The notes under the pieces are model-generated. The model did no database searches, had not been told where the DNA came from, and saw nothing but the letters and a program-made list of their open reading frames with translations. A program made the position numbers and the translations under genes. This document shows positions 32,842-39,410 of a stretch of DNA of 39,410 bases, piece by piece. Positions within the stretch are counted from its first letter, which is position 1. Every line of letters starts with the position of its first letter. The stretch lies in contig CAJTTH010000024.1 of NCBI GenBank assembly GCA_910579125.1, forward strand, positions 1 through 39,410, written 5' to 3'. The stretch comes from an uncultured Oscillospiraceae bacterium (GTDB taxonomy: Bacteria; Bacillota; Clostridia; Oscillospirales; Ruminococcaceae).

Positions 32842-32863
32842 AATTTCTCTGATTATTTGGTTT

Positions 32864-34621
32864 TTACTCGGGCAGCGCGTATTTGTTTTTATACCGATTG
32901 AACTCGTCCATAAACTCGGACTTGTCCAGACGCTTCAGCTCGGTCATATACTCGTGCGTGTCAAGCGAATTTTCCTTTATCTGGATAAGGCAGACCGCGA
33001 TATTCGAGCAGTGGTCGGCAACGCGCTCAAAATTTGTCAGCAAGTCTTGCAGAATAAAACCAAGCTCTATCGTGCATATTCCGTCGCGCAGACGCTTTAC
33101 ATGGCGGTTTTTAAGCTCGGTGCGCAAACCGTCGATAACGTCCTCAAGCGGCTCGACTTCCTTTGCGAGAGCAACGTCGAACATTGTAAACGAGTTTATC
33201 GACATTTCCAGAATTTCCGTGACCGCCTTTATCATAATGCCGACTTCTTCCTCGGCGGCGGGTGAAAAACGTACCTTTTTGGTGTGCATTTCCTCGGCGG
33301 CTTCCATAATGTTCACCGCGTGGTCGGAAATGCGCTCCAGATCCCCGATAGTATGCAGCAGATTTGATACCAGCTGGCTGTCGCTCACAGACAAGTCCTT
33401 CGACGATATCTGCAAAATATACGAACCGATATTGTCTTCGTAAATGTCTATCGCGTTTTCGTTGTCGGTAACCTCCTGAGCGATCTCCTTATCGTACTTC
33501 GTCACCAGTCCGAGCGACTTTAGCAGCGTTTTGCGCGTGAGCTTTGCCATTTTAAAAGCAACGTTCTTGCACTGCTCGATAGCGACGGAAGGAGTGTTAA
33601 GAAAACGCTTGTCCAGCAGCGGAACCTCGCTGTCCTCGTCGCCGGGCTTGTCGCGGATGGTCAGACAGGCGAGCTTTTCGAGCTGCTTGGTAAACGGCAG
33701 GAACAACAACGTCACGATAACGTTAAAGCTGGTATGGATAACCGCCACTCCTGTTGCCTCAAGCTGCTGCTCCATAAACGGCAGGTCGATAAGCGCGTTC
33801 ACCAGATAGAACAGCGAAAGGAACACGACCGTACCGATAATATTAAAGTACAGGTGAACGATAGCAACGCGCTTTGCGGACTTGTTCGCGCCGATAGCCG
33901 AAATGAGCGCCGTTACGCACGAGCCGATGTTCTGACCGAGGATTATCGGCAAGGCGATCTGATAGGTGATAGTTCCCGTTTCGCGAGCCAAGGTTTGCAG
34001 AATACCGATGGACACGGACGACGACTGCAAGACCGCCGTCAGCAGCGCGCCGACAAGCACTCCCAGAAACGGATTGGTAAACATCACCATAAAGTCGCGG
34101 AAAGCCGCGTTGTCCTTTAAGCCCTCTGCCGCGCCCGACATCATATTCATGCCGAACATCAACAGTGAAAACCCGATAAGAATAGTGCCGAAAGTTCTCT
34201 TGCGGTCGGATTTTGTGAACATAATAAGCACGACGCCGATAATAGCAAGCACGGGAGTAAAGCAGTCGGGGCTGAGAAGCGCCATTATGCCGTTGCCCTT
34301 AAGCCCCGAAAGGCTGAGTATCCAGCCCGTCGCGGTAGTACCGATATTCGCGCCCATAATAACGCCGATAGCCTGCGAGAGCTTCATTATCCCCGAGTTT
34401 ACAAAGCCGACCAGCATAACGGTGGTAGCCGCTGAGGACTGAATGAGCGCTGTAACGCCCGCTCCGAGAGCCACACCCTTAATGGGGTTTGAGGTCATCT
34501 TTTCGAGCCAGTTTTCGAGCTTGCCGCCCGCGAATTTTTCCAGTGACGCGGACAGAGTGTGCATTCCGAACATAAACACGGCAAGTCCGCCGAGCATAGC
34601 CAAAAGGTCCTGAACAGTCAT
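32864..34621 (-). CDS. Na/Pi-cotransporter family protein with PhoU domain
   Basis: A 585-residue membrane protein. The N-terminal half (about 1-310) has the two inverted NptA-type repeats with signature TALIQSSAATTVM and TAVLQSSSVSIGI, giving sodium-coupled phosphate transport in the family. The C-terminal part (about 340-560) is a helical PhoU-like domain (repeated E-x-D-x-I-x-x-Y/L pattern), often linked to phosphate or c-di-AMP signalling. The length is normal for this architecture. The start has AGGAG upstream. It is a single-gene unit with its own promoter and terminator. Direction of transport in the cell is not shown by sequence. Confidence 0.92.
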   Translation of the reverse strand: MTVQDLLAMLGGLAVFMFGMHTLSASLEKFAGGKLENWLEKMTSNPIKGVALGAGVTALIQSSAATTVMLVGFVNSGIMKLSQAIGVIMGANIGTTATGWILSLSGLKGNGIMALLSPDCFTPVLAIIGVVLIMFTKSDRKRTFGTILIGFSLLMFGMNMMSGAAEGLKDNAAFRDFMVMFTNPFLGVLVGALLTAVLQSSSVSIGILQTLARETGTITYQIALPIILGQNIGSCVTALISAIGANKSAKRVAIVHLYFNIIGTVVFLSLFYLVNALIDLPFMEQQLEATGVAVIHTSFNVIVTLLFLPFTKQLEKLACLTIRDKPGDEDSEVPLLDKRFLNTPSVAIEQCKNVAFKMAKLTRKTLLKSLGLVTKYDKEIAQEVTDNENAIDIYEDNIGSYILQISSKDLSVSDSQLVSNLLHTIGDLERISDHAVNIMEAAEEMHTKKVRFSPAAEEEVGIMIKAVTEILEMSINSFTMFDVALAKEVEPLEDVIDGLRTELKNRHVKRLRDGICTIELGFILQDLLTNFERVADHCSNIAVCLIQIKENSLDTHEYMTELKRLDKSEFMDEFNRYKNKYALPE

Positions 34622-34714
34622 ATCAAAACTCCTGTTGTATTAAAGAACGGCTTCAGCCGATCTTTAGCGATCTTTCTTTATCGCCGTTTCGTCAAAATTT
34701 TTCCGTACATATTT

Positions 34715-34743
34715 ATTATACAGGATTTTTTCGGAATTGTACA
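34715..34743 (-). promoter_or_regulatory. Candidate promoter of the Na/Pi cotransporter gene
   Basis: Minus strand TGTACA (34738-34743), 17-base spacer, TATAAT (34715-34720) preceded by TG. The -35 box is poor, the -10 strong. The leader is about 90 bases long. Confidence 0.5.
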
Positions 34744-34777
34744 GGGGTTTTTTCGGATTTTCAGAATTTTTTCAATT

Positions 34778-35038
34778 TTAATCGTTTACATCTTTCGAAC
34801 GGGGGTACGGGTCGGGAACGTCGGTCAATCCGAGAAGATAGTCCGTACTTACGTTGTAGAGCTTTGCCAGTGTGATTATATGGCGCACGGGTATCTCTTG
34901 GTTTGTTTTCGGGTTTTCACTTTCGTATTTCCATACCTGCTGTTGAGTCGTCTTTAGTATCTCGCCTATCTGCTTTTGAGTGTAGCCGTGTTGATTTCGT
35001 ACATATTTTAGTATAAGCGGAATAGTATTTATTTTCAT
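34778..35038 (-). CDS. XRE-family helix-turn-helix regulator
   Basis: An 86-residue cytosolic DNA-binding protein. Residues 8-70 form an HTH_3/XRE domain with YTQKQIGEILKTTQQQVWKYE (turn and recognition helix) and IITLAKLYNVSTDYLLGLTD, the classic family ending. AAAGGAG precedes the ATG. It is divergent from the small gene at 35186, and their promoters overlap among inverted ACATCTT-type sites, so it probably represses both itself and that gene. It is not attached to phage genes. The target metabolite or signal is unknown. Confidence 0.9.
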   Translation of the reverse strand: MKINTIPLILKYVRNQHGYTQKQIGEILKTTQQQVWKYESENPKTNQEIPVRHIITLAKLYNVSTDYLLGLTDVPDPYPRSKDVND

Positions 35039-35076
35039 ATAAACTCCTTTTCAATGTTAATATCTCTTATAAAAAT

Positions 35077-35161
35077 ATTTTACATCTTAAAAAGAGTATT
35101 GACAATTTCCTTAAAAGATGTTATAATTGTATATAAATATCATTTATAGTTAATACATCTA
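35077..35161. promoter_or_regulatory. Overlapping divergent promoters with inverted operator-like sites
   Basis: Plus strand: TTGACA (35099-35104), 17 bases, TATAAT (35122-35127) for the small gene. Minus strand: TTGTCA (35100-35105), 17 bases, TAAAAT (35077-35082) for the XRE gene. The two -35 boxes are the same bases. ACATCTT (35082-35088) and AAGATGT (35115-35121) are a perfect inverted repeat flanking them, each touching a -10 box, and a third ACATCTA lies at 35155-35161. This suits cooperative binding by the adjacent XRE repressor. Confidence 0.75.
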
Positions 35162-35185
35162 AAAGGGGTTTAAGAAGAATAAATT

Positions 35186-35494
35186 ATGGAAGAAATGCAT
35201 CAGATTGACCATTCCGCATTAACGGAAAGCGCTTTGAAAAAATATAAGGGAAAATCCGCAAAATGGCTTTGCGATAAGACTGCCGAACTGACAGCCCGCT
35301 GCAAAAAACCCAACAAAGACGAATTGGACAAAATAACCGAATGTGCTGTTGCTTTGATGAAAAAACTGAAAAAGCTTTCCGAGTTTGAGCTTAATTCGCT
35401 GGAAGAATACGTCAGCAGCGAAATTGAGGACGGAAACAAAAGCTATATTGCCGTAAGAAACGTTTTTGCGCTCAAAGAGATTTTTAATCTATAA
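35186..35494 (+). CDS. Small protein of unknown function paired with the XRE regulator
   Basis: A 102-residue cytosolic, lysine- and glutamate-rich, probably all-helical protein (MEEMHQIDHSALTESALKKY...). No family recognised; there is no signal peptide or membrane segment. Helix-forming heptads occur at about 45-85 (DELDKITECAVALMKKLKKLSEFELNSLEEYV). The ribosome site (AAGAAG) is modest, but the promoter is consensus. The divergent XRE gene with shared operator sites suggests a regulator-target pair, such as a toxin-antitoxin or stress switch, though nothing in the protein shows toxicity. The stretch 35495-35600 holds nothing I can name. Confidence 0.72.
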   Translation: MEEMHQIDHSALTESALKKYKGKSAKWLCDKTAELTARCKKPNKDELDKITECAVALMKKLKKLSEFELNSLEEYVSSEIEDGNKSYIAVRNVFALKEIFNL

Positions 35495-35600
35495 CTTTAT
35501 CTCAACCGGTTTCACCCGCTTTTATTCTAAAAAGGCAGCCGCTGTTTTGTAGAAATTCAACAAAATTTGACATATCGCAGTAAAGAGTTTGTTGAAAATG

Positions 35601-35629
35601 TAGACTTTTCTTTTGCTTTGTGTTATAAT
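35601..35629 (+). promoter_or_regulatory. Promoter of the cytidylate-kinase-like gene
   Basis: TAGACT (35601-35606), 17-base spacer, TATAAT (35624-35629). The -35 box matches at four of six positions. Confidence 0.6.
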
Positions 35630-35664
35630 ATATACAACAAAAAAGCGAAAGCGAGGCGGTTACT

Positions 35665-36261
35665 ATGACAAACAAGGTTATCACCATTACAAGGCAATAC
35701 GGCAGCGGCGGTCGGGAGATCGGACAAAAGCTCGCCGAGGATATGGGTATCGAATTTTACGACAACAAGCTGCTTGACGTGGCGGCGGGTGACAGCGGTA
35801 TCCACAAATCGCACTTTGAGGAAAACGACGAAAAGCGCTCGAACAGCTTTCTCTATCTGCTCTCGACGACCTACGGTCAGGGCGGCGTTCCGTTTGACGA
35901 CGCGCTGTTTTTCGCGCAGCTCAACGCTATTCAGAAGATCGCGTCCGAGCATTCCTGCGTAATTATCGGTCGCTGCGCCGACTACGCTCTGCGCGATTTT
36001 TCGGGAGTTGTCAACATCTTTATATGCGCGCCGTTTGAGGACAGAGTAAAGCGCGCCATAAAGGTTTACGGCATAGAAGAAAAGCACGCCGCAGACTATG
36101 TAAAACGCATAGACAAGCAGCGCACTTCCTATTATAATTATTATACGGATAAGCGCTGGGGAACTCCTCAGAATTATCATCTCTGCCTTGACAGCTCCGC
36201 GTTGGGCGTTGACGGTTCAGTGGTGCTGCTTAAGCAGTTTCTGGGAGATTTTTACAAGTAA
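35665..36261 (+). CDS. Cytidylate kinase-like family protein
   Basis: A 198-residue cytosolic P-loop protein of the cytidylate kinase-like (Cytidylate_kin2) type. VITITRQYGSGGREIGQKLAEDMGIEFYDNKLL carries the GSGGREIG phosphate loop and the typical YD-K/R-L segment. CVIIGRCADYAL follows, and a lid-like region with ADYVKRIDKQRTSYYNYYTDKRWG. True Cmk enzymes are longer and sit with ribosomal protein genes; this one is a lone gene, so its substrate is uncertain. AGGCGG precedes the ATG. It ends at a strong bidirectional terminator. Confidence 0.9.
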   Translation: MTNKVITITRQYGSGGREIGQKLAEDMGIEFYDNKLLDVAAGDSGIHKSHFEENDEKRSNSFLYLLSTTYGQGGVPFDDALFFAQLNAIQKIASEHSCVIIGRCADYALRDFSGVVNIFICAPFEDRVKRAIKVYGIEEKHAADYVKRIDKQRTSYYNYYTDKRWGTPQNYHLCLDSSALGVDGSVVLLKQFLGDFYK

Positions 36262-36273
36262 AGATTTAATACA

Positions 36274-36303
36274 AAAACGCCCCCGACAAAGGGGCGTTTT
36301 ATT
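36274..36303. terminator. Bidirectional rho-independent terminator
   Basis: AAAACGCCCC/GGGGCGTTTT (36274-36300) with loop CGACAAA. T residues follow on the plus strand, and TTTTTG follows on the minus strand, so it serves both the kinase-like gene and the convergent GGDEF gene. Confidence 0.9.
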
Positions 36304-36315
36304 ATGTAGCAACTG

Positions 36316-38223
36316 TCAGATAAACGCGTAATTGGATTTACCGCTCTTCTTAACGGAGTACATAGCGTCGTCCGCTTTACCGATAAGGTATTCAACGCGG
36401 GTATTGTAGTCGTCCTTGATGACCGCGATACCTATCGAAACGCTTACTCCCAGATGCTCGCCTACGTCCGCGTCAAAGCCCGCGTCGAGCTTGTCGATTA
36501 TGTTCTGCGCGACTTGCGCGGGTGCGTTTGTCTCCGCGTTTCTCACCATTACGATAAACTCATCGCCGCCGTATCTTCCCGCAAAGCCTATGCCGTCAGT
36601 AACGTCTCTGAGCGTCTTTGCGACAAATTTGAGAACCTGATCGCCAGTCGCGTGCGAGTAGTTGTCGTTGTAGTGCTTGAAGTCGTCAACGTCGATAAAC
36701 AGAACCGCCATTTCGGACTTACGCATCTCGGACAGCGAGATCTCGTTGTCGATCTGCGATTCGATAGTCTCACGGTTGTACAGTTCGGTAAGCGCGTCAT
36801 AGCTTGCGCGCTCGGTAAGCTGCTGCTCAGACTTCTTCGCGCGGTCGATGTCAACCATAACGCCCACTACCTTCAGCGGCTTGCCGTCCTTATCCTTAAG
36901 GGTAGCCGTTCTCATCAGCACCCAGATGAAGTCGCCGTAGATGTTTTTAATGCGGTACTCGTTGCGCTCAAAGTTGCTGCCCTTTTCGAGAGCGTCAAGG
37001 TCTGCTCTGTATCTGTCCGCGTCGTCGGGGTGGATCTTCGCCTTGAGCAAAAAGCTGTCGCCGAAGTGGTCGGACGGAGCGCGGTAGCTGAACTTCTTAT
37101 TAAAGTTGTTGGAGAACATGACCTCGTTGGTCTTGAAATTCCACTCAAAGATGATATTATCCGACATATCCGAGATGGTTCTGTATCTGTCCTCGCTGAC
37201 AACTATCTCGTCAACCAGATTGTTGAACGCGCGGGACATCTGTCCGTACTCGTTGGTGCTTACCGTGCCGATACGAGCCTCGTGGTCGCCGCGGCGTATC
37301 TTGTCGAGAGTTTCCTCAATCTTTCTGAGCGGGCTTGTGACTGCTTTGGACACAAAGATAACCACAACGATAGAGAAAACGGAAAGCAGCGCCGCTACGG
37401 CAACGATAGGAGTAAGCGCGCTTGTCGAGAACGTGCCGCCTCTGTTGGCGGGGCAATTTACTATTGCGGTAAGACCGTCCGCGCCGCCGACGTTTATCAT
37501 GCAGCCGAGGTTCCGTCCGCTGTTGTCGTTGTATTCAAATACTTCCGTGGGCGTACCTTCGGTAAGCGATCCTATTCTGTCTGTGACCGTGTTTGTATAG
37601 CGGTTGGCAAGGTTATTGTTTACGTTGGAGCCGCCCGAATAGTTCAGCCTGGAATCCACAACAACTATTCTGCCTTGACCGTAGAACACGGTATTCTCCG
37701 CAAATCTCGCGACGGTCACGATATCGTAGAACACGAACATCGTGCAAGTCTCAAATTTGCGCTTGATGAACATTTTCGCGTTCGAGCCCGTAGTTCCCGA
37801 AACGTCGTCAAAATACAGCACGTCATTCTTGTACTCGCCGTATTTGTCAAAATTCTCGAACATACTGCCCGCATCCTTGCCGTGAACGATATTTCCCTTA
37901 TCGTCAACAACAACGATATCGCTTATAGAGGGATTATCCCCCATAAATCTGACAATAAAATCCTGCGCTTTTGCCTGAGGATATCCGTCCGTGCATGCAG
38001 CCCTTAATTCGGGAAATGCCGAGAGTGTCTCAAGGTCTGCCTTTGAACCATCGATAAGCGTGTGCAGAGATGTGGTCTGATTCTGCGCCATACTTCTCAA
38101 TTCATTGCGGAACATCGCGTCCGCGTCCTGACCGACGAGATAATTTGTAAGTATGCCGTAGACCACCATCGGAATGATCGCGAAACAGATCGCCGCGACC
38201 ATGATCATCGTTTTGACTTTCAT
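36316..38223 (-). CDS. Membrane diguanylate cyclase with extracytoplasmic sensor, HAMP and PAS
   Basis: A 635-residue protein. Helix 1 (about 4-28) is followed by an extracytoplasmic sensing region of Cache type (about 30-265), helix 2 (about 275-297), a HAMP domain (SPLRKIEETLDKIRRGDHEARI), a PAS-PAC domain (DMSDNIIFEWNFKTNEVMFSNN, VVGVMVDIDRAKKSE) and a GGDEF domain with intact RYGGDEFIVM, so c-di-GMP synthesis is expected. The RxxD inhibitory site before it is not evident. I chose the ATG at 38223, with GGGGAG seven bases upstream. It is a lone gene with a TTTACA/TATAAT promoter and a shared terminator. It could feed the MshEN-bearing PilB of the pilus locus. Confidence 0.93.
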   Translation of the reverse strand: MKVKTMIMVAAICFAIIPMVVYGILTNYLVGQDADAMFRNELRSMAQNQTTSLHTLIDGSKADLETLSAFPELRAACTDGYPQAKAQDFIVRFMGDNPSISDIVVVDDKGNIVHGKDAGSMFENFDKYGEYKNDVLYFDDVSGTTGSNAKMFIKRKFETCTMFVFYDIVTVARFAENTVFYGQGRIVVVDSRLNYSGGSNVNNNLANRYTNTVTDRIGSLTEGTPTEVFEYNDNSGRNLGCMINVGGADGLTAIVNCPANRGGTFSTSALTPIVAVAALLSVFSIVVVIFVSKAVTSPLRKIEETLDKIRRGDHEARIGTVSTNEYGQMSRAFNNLVDEIVVSEDRYRTISDMSDNIIFEWNFKTNEVMFSNNFNKKFSYRAPSDHFGDSFLLKAKIHPDDADRYRADLDALEKGSNFERNEYRIKNIYGDFIWVLMRTATLKDKDGKPLKVVGVMVDIDRAKKSEQQLTERASYDALTELYNRETIESQIDNEISLSEMRKSEMAVLFIDVDDFKHYNDNYSHATGDQVLKFVAKTLRDVTDGIGFAGRYGGDEFIVMVRNAETNAPAQVAQNIIDKLDAGFDADVGEHLGVSVSIGIAVIKDDYNTRVEYLIGKADDAMYSVKKSGKSNYAFI

Positions 38224-38278
38224 ATATGTTCTCCCCATTTCTGCTCATAGTTTTTCCGCACAAGTAGAGCTATAACTC

Positions 38279-38307
38279 ATTATATCACAAAAAAACAAAT
38301 CTGTAAA
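38279..38307 (-). promoter_or_regulatory. Promoter of the diguanylate cyclase gene
   Basis: Minus strand TTTACA (38302-38307), 17-base spacer ending TGA, TATAAT (38279-38284), an extended -10 form. Confidence 0.78.
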
Positions 38308-38431
38308 CACTTAACCAATATTCTTCTCAATCTTTTTTAAAAATTTATGAATTTTCAACAAAACAGTAAATTTGATTTTGTAAAAGTTATCATAGTTAAT
38401 TAAAAAATATAAAAATACTTTTCATAAACTA

Positions 38432-38460
38432 TTGATTATAATTTAAATTTGTGCTATAAT
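38432..38460 (+). promoter_or_regulatory. Promoter of the FliM-like-motif gene
   Basis: TTGATT (38432-38437), 17-base spacer, TATAAT (38455-38460). The stretch 38308-38431 is AT-rich and holds nothing else I can name. Confidence 0.75.
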
Positions 38461-38506
38461 GATTTTAAGCGGTTTACGCAATCCTTTGAAAGGAAGACGG
38501 GTATTT

Positions 38507-39410
38507 ATGGGAAGTGTGCTGAAGGGTAACAGATACAGGCTGGTGGACAACCGTTCGTTTGAACTGCCTCTGCCTTTAAAATATGAATTGCTTAAAGAGG
38601 ACAGTCCGATTGCCGAATACGAGATATCAATGGACGAAAAAGTAAGCTACCGTATCATCACTAAGTACAAGGAGGATATGATAACTCCGATATATCGTCC
38701 GCTGGATATTTCCGACGTTTATTATTTCTTTTCCTGCCGCGTGTTTCAGGACAGAACTCCGTTTACAATGACGGAGTTGTCGCTGCTGGGGCTGGAAAAA
38801 TATAATGTATACGACATTATCCGCAAAACAAGGGGCGTTACGCCTTACGATACATACTGGCTGCGCTTCGACGGCGACAACTGCGACTACGAGACCGCGC
38901 GCGGCATCTGGGACGATCTTATGCAGCACGTCGGCGCTCCCGGTGCGAAAAAAGCCGCGGAAACGCGCGAAACCTCCGAACCGTCCGCTCCCAAGTCCGA
39001 CGCGGACGTCGGTGAGATACTCAGTCAACATAAGGTTGACGTTGCGGCAAAATTCGCGCAAAAGGAAGAAATTATCAAAGAAAAACCGGACGAGTCGGAG
39101 CACGTTACAAACAATACTATGTCCGCGGACGAGATCGAAGCACTTCTGATAAAATCGGGTCTTACCGATCTTGCGCAGTCCGATGAAGCTCCCGAAAAAC
39201 CCGAGCCGGCTGCCGAAGAGAAATCTTCGGGCGGCATGATGAGCGAGGATGAGATCGCGGCTATGCTTGCGGCAGCAGGTATCGGAGCGGAAGAAACCGC
39301 TGCGGCTGAGACCGCTGTTCCCGACATAGGCGAGGATATAGGTGCTATTCTTGACGCTGTTGAAGCCGCTCCCGTTGAGGAAAAGCCCTCGGGCGGCAAG
39401 ATGAGCCAGG
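38507..39410 (+). CDS. Unknown protein with tandem FliM-like CheY-binding motifs (runs off right edge)
   Basis: The first 301 residues of a cytosolic protein. Residues 1-142 form a compact, aromatic-rich unknown domain (RPLDISDVYYFFSCRVF, RTPFTMTELSLLGL, RGVTPYDTYWLRF); part of it distantly recalls small N-terminal regions of HipA-like proteins. From about 150 it is a disordered Ala/Glu/Pro-rich tail with repeated short motifs: MSADEIEALLIKSG (205-), MSEDEIAAMLAAAG (245-), a beginning MSQ (299-), and weaker DVGEILSQ (168-) and EDIGAILDAV (276-). These resemble the LSQxEIDALL peptide with which FliM binds phosphorylated CheY, but no flagellar domain is visible. AAAGGAAG precedes the ATG. The gene continues beyond the window. 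Confidence 0.82.
   Translation, partial: MGSVLKGNRYRLVDNRSFELPLPLKYELLKEDSPIAEYEISMDEKVSYRIITKYKEDMITPIYRPLDISDVYYFFSCRVFQDRTPFTMTELSLLGLEKYNVYDIIRKTRGVTPYDTYWLRFDGDNCDYETARGIWDDLMQHVGAPGAKKAAETRETSEPSAPKSDADVGEILSQHKVDVAAKFAQKEEIIKEKPDESEHVTNNTMSADEIEALLIKSGLTDLAQSDEAPEKPEPAAEEKSSGGMMSEDEIAAMLAAAGIGAEETAAAETAVPDIGEDIGAILDAVEAAPVEEKPSGGKMSQ

Noticed and set aside
36454..38007. A 517-codon plus-strand frame opposite the GGDEF gene
   Set aside because: Shadow; the opposite frame has Cache-, HAMP-, PAS- and GGDEF-type sequence.
1..39410. CRISPR arrays, tRNA or rRNA genes, transposases and prophage modules
   Set aside because: No regularly spaced repeats, cloverleaf with tRNA consensus boxes, or recombinase-like proteins were seen. 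The XRE and DUF5131 genes alone do not make a prophage.

Overview
The window looks like a chromosomal segment of an anaerobic, monoderm Firmicute, most likely of the Oscillospirales/Ruminococcaceae type. Supporting signs are RNase Y, a CsoR copper repressor, a sortase-like C-terminal tail, promoters of the TTGACA-N17-TATAAT type with strong AGGAGG-like ribosome binding sites, an iron-only hydrogenase-like sensor, and a type IV pilus locus with no outer-membrane secretin. The genus assignment is inference. No tRNA, rRNA, CRISPR array, transposase or prophage was seen.

Region 1 (1-14130) is a type IV pilus locus, almost all on the minus strand. In transcription order it encodes platform protein PilC, a fused PilM-PilN, a PilO-like protein, a very large PilX-like minor pilin, two large pseudopilins, ATPases PilB (with an MshEN c-di-GMP-type N-terminus) and PilT, and two type IV prepilins; the last prepilin runs off the left edge. 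The prepilin peptidase PilD is on the plus strand and carries a roughly 100-residue cytosolic insertion. Two untranslated leaders at pilus promoters (14004-14095 and 48-300) fold into strong hairpins next to U-rich tracts and may be regulatory RNAs.

Region 2 (14325-22331) holds glycogen phosphorylase, then a cobalamin-riboswitch-controlled pair of surface proteins. One is a DUF4430 protein with a degenerate sorting signal. The other combines an alpha/alpha-toroid-like repeat region with a C-terminal DUF4430 domain, the same domain order as intrinsic factor and transcobalamin. A hemerythrin protein and the rpsF-ssb-rpsR operon follow. Short dispersed inverted repeats lie in the gaps, including a 133-bp multi-hairpin element before rpsF.

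Region 3 (22332-29469, minus strand) runs from RNase Y to a soluble hydrogenase-like/chemoreceptor fusion, a DUF5131-type protein, a lipoprotein gene with an apparent one-base frameshift, and a second lipoprotein.

Region 4 (29611-34743) is a copper module: CsoR, whose operator lies inside the promoter spacer, and CopA fused in frame to CopZ with an internal start for free CopZ. A Na/Pi-cotransporter-PhoU protein lies beside it.

Region 5 (34778-39410) has a divergent XRE regulator/small-protein pair with overlapping promoters and inverted operator-like repeats, a cytidylate-kinase-like protein, a membrane diguanylate cyclase, and a partial protein with tandem short motifs resembling the CheY-binding peptide of FliM. 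The diguanylate cyclase, the MshEN-bearing PilB, the chemoreceptor and the FliM-like peptides suggest, by inference, second-messenger and chemosensory control of pili.
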